The notes beneath the pieces were generated by a model. The model searched no databases. It saw only the letters and a list, made by a program, of their open reading frames with translations, and was not told the DNA's origin. This document shows positions 7,600-19,100 of a stretch of 64,000 bases of DNA, one piece after another. Position 1 is the first letter of the stretch. The number at the start of each line of letters is the position of its first letter. Source of the stretch: Pelagicoccus enzymogenes (GTDB lineage Bacteria; Verrucomicrobiota; Verrucomicrobiia; Opitutales; Opitutaceae); the NCBI RefSeq assembly GCF_014803405.1, contig NZ_JACYFG010000004.1, positions 1-64,000 on the forward strand, read 5' to 3'. The position numbers and the translations under genes were made by a program.

Positions 7600-8331
7600 A
7601 TGGATAATTCTAATACAGTTGATATTGGGAAGATTCTGTTCTCCCGATGCCTAGAAGCTGGCCATTGGCCCGACAAGATCCAGTTCACCAAGTACCTCTA
7701 CCTCCTCGACTACTGCCACTGGCGATTTCACGGCAGGCAAGCCACCGCCATAAACTGGAAGTTCTTCCACTACGGCCCCTGGTCTCAGGATGCCTCCATT
7801 GCAATGAACGGCGTCCAGGACCATTTCAGAGTCGGGTGGAGAGACTTCAGGGAAGACGACGAACGAGAGTTCTACGGCTTCGACCGCATCAACGAGAAGC
7901 TATCCATCGGGATGGAAGGCATGATCCAGAGCATCCTGAAGGCATTCAAGGACCGCGACGTCAGCAAAGTCATAGACTTCTGCTACGAACGAACCGAACC
8001 GATGCTCGCCGCAGAGCGAGGCGACGAGCTCGACTTCTCCACCGTTCCCGTAAACAAAGAGATGCCGGCCTTCATCGACAAGCCGGCGACTATGGAGATG
8101 CCCAAGGCGACCGAAGCGGGAGCAAGCAGAAGAGCCGCATACCAAGCGAAGGCCGAACGCCTCAAGGCGAAGGCCAGGAAGTGGAGAGAGGCGATGGAGT
8201 CGCCTGCCTACAAGGAGGCGATGGACGTCATCGCTAAGCAAAAAACTGCGGACCTGCCGAAGATCGAGGGCAAGTCAGCCTTCATGAGCAAGGAAGCGAT
8301 CGAGGAACTCAGAGGACTTAAGGATGGCTGA
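7600..8331 (+). CDS. Panacea-domain (DUF4065/SocA-like) protein, candidate antitoxin
   Basis: The N-terminal 75 residues follow the Panacea layout: KILFSRCLEAG, then KIQFTKYLYLLDYCHWRFHG, then INWKFFHYGPWS. In known systems this domain neutralises many unrelated toxins. The rest is helical and charged, with a lysine- and alanine-rich coiled-coil-like stretch (about residues 170-215) that is longer than in minimal SocA proteins. It follows the XRE gene by 6 bases, and its last 8 bases overlap the start of the next gene. This coupling to a single downstream gene is what is expected of an antitoxin. The toxin match is not one I know as an established pair. Confidence 0.65.
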   Translation: MDNSNTVDIGKILFSRCLEAGHWPDKIQFTKYLYLLDYCHWRFHGRQATAINWKFFHYGPWSQDASIAMNGVQDHFRVGWRDFREDDEREFYGFDRINEKLSIGMEGMIQSILKAFKDRDVSKVIDFCYERTEPMLAAERGDELDFSTVPVNKEMPAFIDKPATMEMPKATEAGASRRAAYQAKAERLKAKARKWREAMESPAYKEAMDVIAKQKTADLPKIEGKSAFMSKEAIEELRGLKDG

Positions 8332-9016
8332 TCCCTACATAATTCTAAGCAAAGTCGGACAGCGGACCCACAGGCCCGGCCAGATATTTTGGGCGCCGGC
8401 CCCAATGATATCCAACCGAGCCATCGGGTTGAGACTCGGCTTCCTCAAGGAGGGGCAGGACATTTCGACGCTTCCCCTAAAGGCGGAAGCCTTGACGCCA
8501 AAGGAGATCGGCAAGCCCAGAGAGTCCGAGAAGGTCGAGTTCCACAAGCGGATGCCGCTGCCCGAGATCGGACTCAAGAGCAACGAGGATCTCATTGTAT
8601 CCAAAGTTAAGTTACGTCCTGCCCTGCTAATACACTGCGACCCGGTCAACCTTCGCAAGCAGGCCAATCATTTCGCCGGAATCCTGCCCAAGGCTCCCAA
8701 CCCTAGTTACTACGTCTTCGCTCCGATCTACTCGCTTCGCAAAAGCGAAGTCGACCACGGCTTCCCCGAGGCCTTCATCGAAGCCGTCAAGAACGACGAG
8801 TTTCCGAACATGCTTTACCTGCCGGCATTTCGAACCGAGCTTCCCAACGACTCCGTCGCCGTGCTGAACGATCCTTTCGCGGCCGGAATCAACGCGATTG
8901 AGGAGACGACGCTTCAGCTCGATCCGCTCGAGCTCGCCTCGAAGCTCGAGGAGTTCGGCGAACACGTGCAAGGCGAGATATTGCTTCAGGCGGAAGAAGC
9001 GGGTTCCGCAGTCTGA
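8324..9016 (+). CDS. Candidate toxin, distant MazF/PemK-like
   Basis: The 230-residue protein has weak but ordered similarity to MazF/PemK ribonucleases: GQIFWAP near the N-terminus, VKLRPALLI in the middle, YYVFAPIYSL, then NDSVAVLNDPFAAGINAIEE and a helical tail. MazF proteins are about 110 residues, so this would be a version with a 70-residue insertion between the first strand and the RPALLI strand. The ATG overlaps the stop of the Panacea gene by 8 bases. Everything beyond these motifs is inference: it could instead be an unrelated beta-rich protein. A short hairpin with a T-run follows directly. Confidence 0.45.
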   Translation: MADPYIILSKVGQRTHRPGQIFWAPAPMISNRAIGLRLGFLKEGQDISTLPLKAEALTPKEIGKPRESEKVEFHKRMPLPEIGLKSNEDLIVSKVKLRPALLIHCDPVNLRKQANHFAGILPKAPNPSYYVFAPIYSLRKSEVDHGFPEAFIEAVKNDEFPNMLYLPAFRTELPNDSVAVLNDPFAAGINAIEETTLQLDPLELASKLEEFGEHVQGEILLQAEEAGSAV

Positions 9017-9034
9017 TTCCGACTGTTTTTCTTT
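9009..9034 (+). terminator. Weak intrinsic terminator after the Panacea operon
   Basis: CAGTC (9009-9013) pairs with GACTG (9021-9025) around a 7-base loop that contains the stop codon, followed by TTTTTCTTT. The stem is only 5 bp, so strength is doubtful. Confidence 0.35.
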
Positions 9035-9130
9035 AGCGGCCCAAAAACATCAGCCGCAGGCGTCAAGGTGGAGATCCGCGGAGCGGATACGACCTTGACG
9101 GCGAAGGCTAACCTATCGAAGCCGCTAAAG
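9031..9130. other. Structured 100-base non-coding element
   Basis: A perfect 10-base inverted repeat, CTTTAGCGGC (9031-9040) and GCCGCTAAAG (9121-9130), encloses a second hairpin: CGTCAAGGT (9061-9069) and ACCTTGACG (9092-9100), with an inner ATCCGC / GCGGAT stem. There is no open frame with a start. The nested fold could be a small RNA, a processed 3' end, or a recombination or transfer site of the integrated element. TTAGCGGC also occurs at 2635-2642, on the other side of the element. Confidence 0.5.
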
Positions 9131-9797
9131 GATAAAAGCGTCGGGGGCTAGGCCCGACAAGATCGGGGCCTTCCTGAGGTACGAAGGATGGCCTAGGTTT
9201 TACCCACGGCTCGCTCTCGCTTGCGAGTGCGTTCGCTAGATCTTCAGTCCGTAAGGGCGGAGAGGCGTGGGCCGGGTGGCGGGGCCATTGGCTGGACGCC
9301 GCAGCCGCCGAGCTGGCGATTCGCGGCTACGCCGTGAAGCGACAGCACTTGTCCGACGGCCCGAAGGGACTAGTTTGCTGGCGTAGGTGGAGACGCGAAT
9401 CGCAAGCCGGGGCTAGCGAGCGTTCCAGGCACCGGCACAGACACACGGCCTGCGCCTCGGAGCCCCCACACTGTGTGTGGGAGGACAGGGATCGGGTGCC
9501 CCGCATCGGCACGAAGTGACGAAAGCTCGCGGGGCGGGTCCCGGGGAGGAAGGGAAGCAAGCAGCAAGCATGACAGACGGAACGGCTGGCGGGCTGGGTG
9601 CTGCTGCCCTGACGGGTGGGGCACTATATATGCAAGGAGGCGTGGAAGGAAGCTAGGTTAGCTGACTGTGCCGACGAAGCAGAGCACATGAGATGACAGC
9701 TTTGCTGGCAGCAGTGCGGAGCACCGACGAGCTTGCCGAGGAGCATGTGCCACACTGCAGGAGTTGAACGCAAGTTGAGTTGTAGTTGGTTTATGGA
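9131..9797. other. GC-rich non-coding stretch between the element and the Rhs tail
   Basis: No gene is convincing here. A frame from about 9178 to 9519 on the plus strand is open and reads without an ATG (only a GTG at 9334); its composition is arginine- and tryptophan-rich and looks like translated non-coding DNA. Several short GC-rich inverted repeats occur (for example TCGGG / CCCGA near 9141). The second copy of the 32-base segment shared with 481-512 is at 9729-9760. This stretch probably includes the right boundary of the integrated element. Confidence 0.45.
9729..9760. repeat. Diverged direct repeat, copy 2 (first copy 481-512)
   Basis: GAGCTTGCCGAGGAGCATGT and its continuation match the segment at 481. 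It lies 38 bases beyond the 3' end of the candidate immunity gene. Confidence 0.6.
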
Positions 9798-10097
9798 TTA
9801 ATCTTCGAAGTGAGTCCATTGCTTCGATTCCTTCCCCTTCCTCAAACTATACCAAAAACCAAGAGCTAAACTAAAAACACCTAGGATCAGATTTTCTAGG
9901 TAAAGCACCTTCCAACTCCCATTGATCGCGGCAACTACAGAGCAAACAAGCAATCCTGTAGTGCCAACTATCATGATCCAGAAAAACGATTTTTTCCGCT
10001 CAAAATAATAGCAGACCCATGAGCAGGGAGCATTTAAGAAAAATATATTTAGCAAGAGGCTAAATGGCGTCATTTGGAAAAACTGAATCGGGTCCAT
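9798..10097 (-). CDS. Three-helix membrane protein directly behind the giant Rhs gene (candidate immunity protein)
   Basis: The 99-residue protein (start MDPIQFFQMTPFSLLLN) has three hydrophobic segments and a short charged tail ending KQWTHFED. The frame is open further upstream, but the ATG at 10097 lies four bases after the Rhs stop codon and matches the start of the paralogue at 974. Tight placement behind a secreted polymorphic-toxin-like protein is the typical position of an immunity gene, and a membrane location would fit a toxin tip with hydrophobic stretches. The upstream tip and this gene are both AT-rich relative to the region 3 genes. There is no recognised family, so function rests on context and on the duplication. 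Confidence 0.55.
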   Translation of the reverse strand: MDPIQFFQMTPFSLLLNIFFLNAPCSWVCYYFERKKSFFWIMIVGTTGLLVCSVVAAINGSWKVLYLENLILGVFSLALGFWYSLRKGKESKQWTHFED

Positions 10098-10101
10098 AAT
10101 T

Positions 10102-13100
10102 CTATCGGCTGAAGACTCCAGTCCCCACATAGACCACCTTTCCACTTCCACCAATGACAGAAGCAGTGCCACTTCTTCCCTCATACATTGACAGAGCATG
10201 TGCTCCAACATGACCGTAGTGCGACAGATTAAGCCCGAGCTGCTCTAAGTTTGCTCCTGCACTTCTAAAACTTCCAGACCTAAGATCACGGACAAGCGAG
10301 GTTGCCGGAGCGATGTCCTTAGCAGGACTTCTAAAACCAAAGACAACGCTCAATATCGAACTGATTGAATGAAGATCAATTTCCGAGCGAAGACTCAACT
10401 TATCGCTATCAAAGCCTATGGATGCATAGGCAGCTGCGTTAATGTAATAAACCAAAGCCGCCTGTTTACCTGAGTTTATTATCGTCGGAATCCAACCTAT
10501 GTTGTTCCACGGAGGAGGTAATGATGCGGCAAAACCAGCGTAAGAGGAAAGCGCAAGAGTCTTAAAGAGAGATTCCTGCGGGTTGATCATATCTTGAAGG
10601 GTATCAATCATCCCATTTATATTGGCTGCTCCTGCAGGATTGAGAGAAGCCAACTCGGCAGACAGACCCTGTAGCTCCCTAATCAGAGGTGCAGCAACCG
10701 AAACAGTGCGAGCTTGGATACCAACGTTAACAAGAAACGCTGTTCTAAATGCCGCCATCGAGTGCAGCATTAACCTGGCAAAATTCCCTTGAGCTAAGGT
10801 AACCATCGCCACGTTCCCGCTCGGGTCGACCATCATCACCGGGTTGTTGTGCGCATAGAGGTATTTATGCAGCGTCAACGGCTCGCCGTTCCTTCCCTCG
10901 TAGGTATCCATGTTGTGGAAACGTCCGGTGCCAGCATTCAAGTAACGGGCTCGCAGAAAGTACATTCCAAGGTCGGCATCGTACTGCTCGCCCGTGTAGA
11001 GGTATACATTTTTGGTCGCAGCACTCGAACTGAGCAGGATACCGAAGGCGTCGTACTCGTACTCGTCCGTGACCGTTTCCGTCTCATCGACCAGAGCTCG
11101 GACGCTACCGTGACCGTCGTAGAGGTACCAGCTCGTTCCCTCATCGCGGGTCTGGCTAATCAGATCGTGACCGTAGGTGTAGCGGGCAGCTAGACTGTAG
11201 CCTGCTCCTTCGTTGAGACGTTCCTCGACGACCTGAGCGTAGCCGGTGTGGTTGTTGAGGTCCACTAGGTAACTCGTGTTACGAAGCACGGACTGGGATA
11301 TATCCAGCAACTGCTTGCCGACCCGGTTGCCGTCGGCGTCATAACTGAGATTGATCACCTGCCCGTCTTCACGGATGCGGCGGATCAAGCGGTTCCGGAA
11401 ATCGTAGACGTCCGTGACCGTATCCGAAATCCCCTCACGGCCATCGACAGAGCTGAGCGTATTGCCGTTCGCATCGTAGACGTTTCCGTCGAGCCGGTCG
11501 TTGTCGTCGTAGGTGAAGTTTTGCCCGTTCACTCCGTGCAAGCTAGAAACGCGGCTGGTACGATTGCCTACGGCGTCGTAGCCGTAAGCAACGATCCCGC
11601 TAGCTCCGCTCGAGGTGCCGAGAATCGTCTCCTTGCTCAGCCGGTAGAGGCTATCGTACTCGTAATGCGTCACTCGTCCGCGGGCTTCCGCGATCGTTTC
11701 TCGGTTACCGGCATTGCCGAGGGTGTAGGCATAACTCTGGGCTAAACTCGTGTCGCTTCGCAAGATTGAGAGATTCGTCAATCGGTTGAGCGTGTCGTAG
11801 GCGTAGTCGTGACGGATGCCATTGCCGTAGACGATCGTATCCAAGTTGCCCACATCGTCGTAGGTGTAGCTGGTCAAGGATAGGCTGGCCGCCAAGCGGT
11901 CGTCATTGACCGATTCCAGTCGATTGAGCGCATCGTAGGTATAACGGTTCTGGATACCGTCGGCATTCGATGAAGTCGTCGACTCGAGATTTCCGGCTAC
12001 GTCGTAAGCGTAGGACAAGGTCCCTTCAGGCGTGGAGCGAGTCGCGAGGCGATTGCGCTCGTCGTAAGTTCGCGTCTCGTTGTAGAGAGTCTGCTCTCCA
12101 TGCGATTGGCCGTTGACGACGGCGGAGGTGAGCAGGTTGCCGGCGACGTCGTAACTGCGCTCGATCCAAGAGGGAGCGTTGTAATGCGTCAGGGACGGAT
12201 GAGTCGGGTCGGCGGTTTCTTTCACGAGGCGGTTCTGTCGGTCGTACTCAAAAACGGTAGTATAGCCATTGAAATCGGTCTTGGCAATGAGGTTGCCTAG
12301 CGCGTCGTATTGGTAGCTTTCCTCTTGGAGTTCCGGGAGGATGCGCTTCACGCGGCGGCCCAGCTCGTCGTACTCGTACTTAGTCTCACGGCCTTCGGCG
12401 TCGATCTGGGAGGTCTGGTTGCCCCTGCTGTCGTAGCCGTAATAAGTGACAGGACGAGGATCGCCAGCGGCGGGAGCAGGCTGCCGGACTTCGACCAGAC
12501 GGCCAAGAGCGTCATAGACGTAGTCAGTTCTTAGGCCATTCTGATCAATGATCGCGATCCGGCGACCGAGGGCGTCGTAGACCGTTTCGTTGTAGGTGCC
12601 ATCGTGGAAGGTGGTGCGTGTCGGACGGTTGAGCGCGTCGTACTCGAAAAGCGTCAAGTGACCATTGGCATCGAGCACGGAGGTCTGGTTTCCGTTCAAG
12701 TCGTAGGACGACACAGTCTCGTTGAGCAGCGGATCGATAACCTTGGCCCGGTGACCGGAGCAACCGCAGTTTTCGTCGTACTCGTAGAGAGTGACTTTGC
12801 CTCGCTCGTCTACGGTGGCCTCCACCCTGCCGATCGAATCGTAGATGGTGTGCGTCTCAGTATTGTCGGACGGATCGAGGTCCTCTCCGTTCTCATCGAC
12901 AAGACCGATGAAGCGGACGGTGGTTTGACGACCGTGGGCGTCATAGTCGTACTTCATCAACCGGCCTAGGACGTCCGAGTACGATGATTGACGACCCTCG
13001 GCGTCGTAAGTCCAGGACTCGCTAGCGAGGAGCGCGTCATTCTCATCGTACCGAGCGGATTGCGTACGGTTTCCGTAGTCATCGTAAACGAACTCTGAAT

Positions 13101-16100
13101 AGCGGCCGAGGGCATCGGTCTGCCGCGAAACCTGGCCGCGGGAGTCGTAATCGGTTGAAGACGAAGTCAGAAGGATGTCGTTCGCATCGTAAACAACAGT
13201 AGAGGTCTGCCGCCCTTCCCCATCGTAGTCGTAGTCCGTGTAGCGGTAGAGCACGGCTTGCGTCGTCTCGCTAGCGCCTTCGGGCAAATCGTAGTCCTTG
13301 CTGCGAATCTGTTGGCCTAGACTGTCGTACTCGAAACTCTGATACTGGACAAGGACGCCATCAGCGTCATAGACAGCGCTAGAGGTTTGATAGCCCTCGA
13401 GGCTGATAGTGAAAACGGTCTGGTTCCCTAACGGATCGGTGATGGACTCGAGGTTCCCGCTGGCATCGTAGGTGAACTGCGTGACATTCTCCAAGGCATC
13501 CGTTTGTGACAACAGGTTGCCGCTGGCGTCATAGGCGAAGGTAGTGGTGTTGCTCAATGCATCCGTAATGGTAAGCGGATTATTCGCTGAATCGTAAGTG
13601 TAGGAGGTCGTGGAGGCAGTCGGTATTCCATCCACGGATACGGTTTGGGTTTCGCTGAGGAGGTTGTCGCTGCCATCGTAGCTGCGCTCCGTAACGTTTC
13701 CGAGGGAATCGGTCACCTTCGTCTCGTTTCCTCGAGCGTCGTACTCGTAAGCGGTCGACTGCACGAGGATGCCTTCCGTATCGAAGACCTCGGTTAGAGT
13801 CACGTCCCCTTCGATATCGTAGGTGTGAACTGTTGTTACACCGAGGCGGTTCACCACGGTCTCCTTGAAGTTCTCGATATCATGGATGAAGTCGAAGCTC
13901 TCCCCGTTCGCGTCCGTCTGGGAGGCAAGCCTGCCGTTGGCGTCAAATTCGCTGGCAAGCACAGACTTGCCGTCTGGACCGACGATGTCGGTCAGGTAAT
14001 TCGGGAAGTGCGGGTTTTCGTAGAGGTAGGTGAAGGTCTCGTCGCTCCGATTGGTGAAGGTCTCCAGTCTACCTTCCGCATCGTAGGCGTACGAGAGAGT
14101 CTGATTTTCCGGATCTGTGATCGCGGTAATGCGGCCCTCTGCATCCCGAGTAAACGCAATGCCAAGACCGCTGCTGTGAGCGACGCCATCGTCGCTGATG
14201 GTCAGCGTATTGCCATTACGATCCGTCATGGAGAGAAGACCTAGGTCCTCGTCGATCACGAACTCCTGCCCTTCCTCCGTGGTGTACTTGAAACGCTTGG
14301 GATCGAAGACGTCGAAGGCGAAGGCTTCGGACTCGAGGTCAGTCTCTCCGCTGAAGGAACTGATCCATACCTCGTCGTCTCCGACTATTTCGAGCGAGCC
14401 GAGCGTGTCGCCCAGCGGTTCGAATGCGATCTTCGGATCCCGAAGCGGGGTGTGGTCCTTGTAAGCCGGGCTGGCGACTGCCTTGAAAACCGCGACCGAG
14501 TCATCCGGCAGTCGAATCAATACGAGGTTGTCGCGGGACGATTCGACGCGGTAACGGATGGTATCGCCAAAGAACGGGACAGATACGGCTTCTTGGGTCG
14601 CCATCCAGTTCGTTCCGATCGGACGGTTTTTCTGGATAAGCATGTTGCTTAGAGCCATCTGCCATCCGTTTCCGAAGTCGCCTTTTGAAGCATCTCTGCT
14701 ATCGTAGGATCGTACTACCTGCATCGGAAATCCGGATACAGGGACGCTGAGGTCTTCGAAGGCTAGCGATAGGTTTCCAACCTTCATGCCTCCATCGACT
14801 ACGATTACCGCTTCGTCGCTGGCAGTGCGTCCCAGCAGATCGGTTGTCTCCAAGCGAAGCTCATACAATCCGTTAAGCAGCACCGTCGTATCTAAAGCAG
14901 CGAGCAATCCTTCCACTACCGGCGATTCGGAGGACGCAAGAGTTCTCCAAGTGACCTCACCCGCTTTGCGGATTAAAACCTCGTAACGATCGATGATCTC
15001 GGAAGAGGCAGTTCCCATCAAATCCGTTGGGGCAGTAACGATTGACGCTTGATCCTGCGAGAGGATCGCCACCGGCGCAGCTACTTGGGGATCTACGACG
15101 GAAATCTCGTGGATTTTCGATGTAGCAGCCTGCCCACGACCATCGTTCGCGACCGCGTACACGGCTATCCTCCCATTGACCACATCGACCAAAGCGGCTG
15201 GTAGGCTCAACCTGTGCGTAAGCGACCCGGGAAGCGGGGGAACGCTTCCAACTGATTCGCCGTTTACGAAAAACTCCACAGACCTCGCAGGTGTTTGGCC
15301 TGCGAAGGCGTCGGCTTGAAGAATGATGCTTTGCTCCAGAGTAAATACGTCGCCTGTCGCAGGCAGCGTCAAAGAAACGTCAACGTCATCGTAGGCGGTA
15401 ACGGTTATCAGATCTGAGGCAAGATACTCTCCATCGTACGCATCTAAGCGCAGCTGGTAAACGCCAGCGCTACCGAAAACCACCCCACTTTGCGGGTCGT
15501 ACTGGTCATCGAAAGTCAACCGTCCCGCACTTGATACGACCGTCCAAGACGTCGAAAGACTGTGACCCAAGGGCAAGTCATCGTCTAGAGCACTTCCTTC
15601 AAGCGTCAGGATTTCGCCGACCTGAACCGTGCGATCCATCCCCGCTGACACAATTGGAGGATTGTTTTCGAATACTCCAACGCGCACTCGTATCGAGTCG
15701 CTGACCATGTATTCAGAATCGTCGACACTGAGAACGAATTCGTAATCGCCAACCTCCGGTAAGACAACCGGCGTAATCAATGAATGAGGCGAGGAAATAG
15801 ATGCAGCAGGGCCACTCTTCTGAGTCCAACTTATCTGCAACGGTTGGCCGGTAGGCTTGTCATCGTCAACCGCAATACCCGTCAGTTCAATCGGACCGGA
15901 GATGCTCCCTATCGTAAGGTCCGGACCAGCGCTGATCGACGGGGGCAGATTCAATGACGGGTAGGAGGCATATCCACTCGAACCTACTTGGTAGATCGAC
16001 TCAATTTCCACAGGCGACAGCGGACGCTTGTGAAGCGTGATTTCGTCCAACTTGCCTTTGAAAAAACGTCCTTCGGCAAGCGAAGCGCCTGCCACGAAAT

Positions 16101-19100
16101 CTAGACTCGTTTGCGGCGTAAACAAACCGAGGTTTTCTGAAGCTATTTCCGCACCATCCAAGTACAAGCGCCCCATACCGCTCACTGCATCGTAGGTCAG
16201 AGCCACGTGCTGCCATTTATCCAACTGCATGACGTTATAAGCGGATAAGGTATGCTCGTTCCCAGAGGTGTCGCGCAAGAAGCCAAATACCCCCTGCCCG
16301 TACCACCACTGCCTGAGACTTACGCCCGAGAGGCTCCCTTCAGCCCACTCGACAAGCGGAGTGTCCCTATACTCGGACGGGTTTACCCAAAGCTCGAGAG
16401 TCAACCCATCTTCCGATGCACCTACGTCAATTCCAGTTCCACCCAATGCGGAGGCTCGGCTTGAAACGCCATCGAAGTTCAGACCCTCGCCTACGATGCC
16501 CGTAGCAAAGTTTACTCCTTGGTGGATCGTAAGGTTGTGAACACCAGATACAGCTTCGCTAGGATCATCGTCAAGCGGCCACCAAGCGGCAATGCCAGAC
16601 AAAGTTTCGGCCGCCGCAGGACCCACTCTCACGGTCAGGGTATCCGTCGAACGAGAGATTCCATCGCTGACCGCGATTTCGAGGATGTATACGCCTTCAG
16701 CGTCAAACTGAACCAAAGTGGCCGCAGCGTTTTCCTCTGAGAAGGAGACCGAGCTCGGTCCACTAAATGTAGACCACTGGATACTGAGGGAATTATTCGG
16801 CAACCCGTCGTCGTCAACAGTGGCCGATAGATAAACAGGCGAATCAAGGTCAAGCAGCGTAAGGTCATCTCCCGCTCTGACAACTGGTGCCTTGTTGTTC
16901 AAAGGCGTCTTGCCAGAGGCCCCTGCTCCGTAAATAGCTGAAATCTGTGCCCTCGACAGCGATTCGTTGTAGAGGGAAATCTCATCGAGCTTTCCAATAA
17001 AATAACGATCCTCCCTCGGAGAACCACCCGCTACAAAATCGAACGAAGTCTGAGTATCGACTAGTCCAATTTTCTTAACAGCCACCTCTTCACCGTTGCG
17101 ATACAAACTGGCGACACCGGTAGATGGACTGTAGGACAGCGCCACATGCTGCCAACTGTTCAGCTCAAGCACATCTTGAGCGAATACTTCGTGTACAACA
17201 CCTGAAGCATCACGGATAAAGCCATAGAGTCCACGACCAAACCACCATTGCCTAAGACTGACTCCATAGCTAGAGTCGTCCGCCCATTCCACAAGAGGTG
17301 TATCTCGAAACTCCGATGGATTCATCCATAACTCAACAGTCCACCCTTGCGGGGACGGTCCGATGTCTAGGCCAGTCGCCGCATGTGCCTCTAGAACGCC
17401 TGGATTGCCGTCGAAATCTACGCCGAGCGAAGAGAAACCGGTCCCAAATTCTGTGCCAACATCAAGTTCAAAATCGTGCTTGCCATTCAATACCTCTTCA
17501 GGAGTTCCATTTAGGGGCCACCAAGCAGCTAGGCTATTTGCGGGATCGACGGACCTCGTACCCACTCTCACTTCAACTCTATCAAATGATCGAACAATTC
17601 CATCATATACAGAAACCTCGAGAAGATATATTCCGGCGGTATCGAAATGAGCTTCCGTTGAGAGGGATCCGCTATCCGTGAAAGCCACGCTCCCTGGGCC
17701 GTCGTAAAGACTCCAACCAACCACAACCTCACTAGAATCATCCTTGATGACCGCATTTAGCTGGGCGGGTGCCTCAGAATCCTTGAGGACTAGATCTACT
17801 CCAGCGTCGACAGTTGGGTAGGAATATTCGACAGGCAACTTTCCGGCTAATCCAGCAGCATAAATAGCCGAAACCTCCCCATCTTCCAGCGGCTCGCGAT
17901 AAAGCGCCAATTCATCGATTGCTCCTTGGTAAAGCAGTCCTGAGTGCTTCGAACCACCCAAACAAAGATCCAAGTTCGTTTTGGGTGTGAAAACTCCTAG
18001 ATTCGTTTTTTTCACCAACCGACCATCTATATAGATGCGGGCTGTTCCGGTCTTTCTATCGTAAGACAAAGCAATATGCTGCCATACATCGACCTCGAGA
18101 ACATCACGAACGAAAACGGTGTGCTCATTCCCATCGGTATCCCTGATAAAACCATATAAACCTCGACCAAAATACCACTGCCTGAAACCAACACCGCTCT
18201 CTTCAGAAGAAGACCACTCAACGATTGCAGCATCTCGAAACTCGCTCGGCTTCACCCAAGCTTCGACTGTGAAACCGTATTCAGATTTGCCAACATCGAG
18301 ACTGGATCCAGCCGATACGCAAATAGGACTCGAACGCCCTTCCAACAGTAATCCTGCGGACACTTTGGCATTTTCGAATACTAGATCTTCCGTAGATCTA
18401 AATGAATTGCCCCCCGTAATCATATCTTTGGGGGAGGCATTGAAGGGCCACCAAGCCGCGATGCTCGCTGCAACTGGAGCTGATTCCAAAGGGCCAACTC
18501 GCAATTCGGTCGTGTCAGACTTTCGATCCAGCGTGTCGCTACCCTCCAAGGACAGAACGTATACACCTGGGTCAACCACTGAAACGCTAGTTTCAGGATC
18601 TGTTGCATCGGAAAACAAAAGGGACGAGGGGCCGTAACTCGCGGTCCACTCTGTTAGAAGCGTATCAGATGGAAGCGCATCATCTGAGACAAAACCGTTT
18701 AGATCGATTGCGGCAGTAGGACCTGATGCGTAGACATTCGAACCCGCAGAGACAATCGGTGCCTGATTTTGTACAACGAGAAATTCGACTTCATCGCTTG
18801 CCACCAACTCGCCATCTGTAGCCTCCAGTCTGAGACTATAACTTCCCGGAGCGTAAAAGGAAACCCGAGACTGAGGTTCGGAAAAATCCCCAAACGAAAT
18901 GTCATCCGAGCCCTCAATCAACTTCCAATCAGAGACTACTTCAGAACCCAAAGGCAATCCATCATCTGAAACTGATCCATCCAGCATTGTACTAGCTTCA
19001 AAGCCTTTGAATCTAGCGACCATTAGAAGCTCGCCTCCCGATTTCTGCACGACAGTCAACGCCGGATCGTCAGGATCTTGAAGCGTGATACTCGCTCCAT

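Noticed and set aside
9178-9519. Plus-strand frame with GTG start at 9334
   Set aside because: No upstream ATG, unusual Arg/Trp/His-rich product and strong local hairpins suggest non-coding DNA.
10840-14300. Possible CRISPR or DNA tandem repeat
   Set aside because: The periodicity comes from YD-repeat codons of the Rhs protein (GTCGTA-rich); units vary in length and sequence and there are no spacers.
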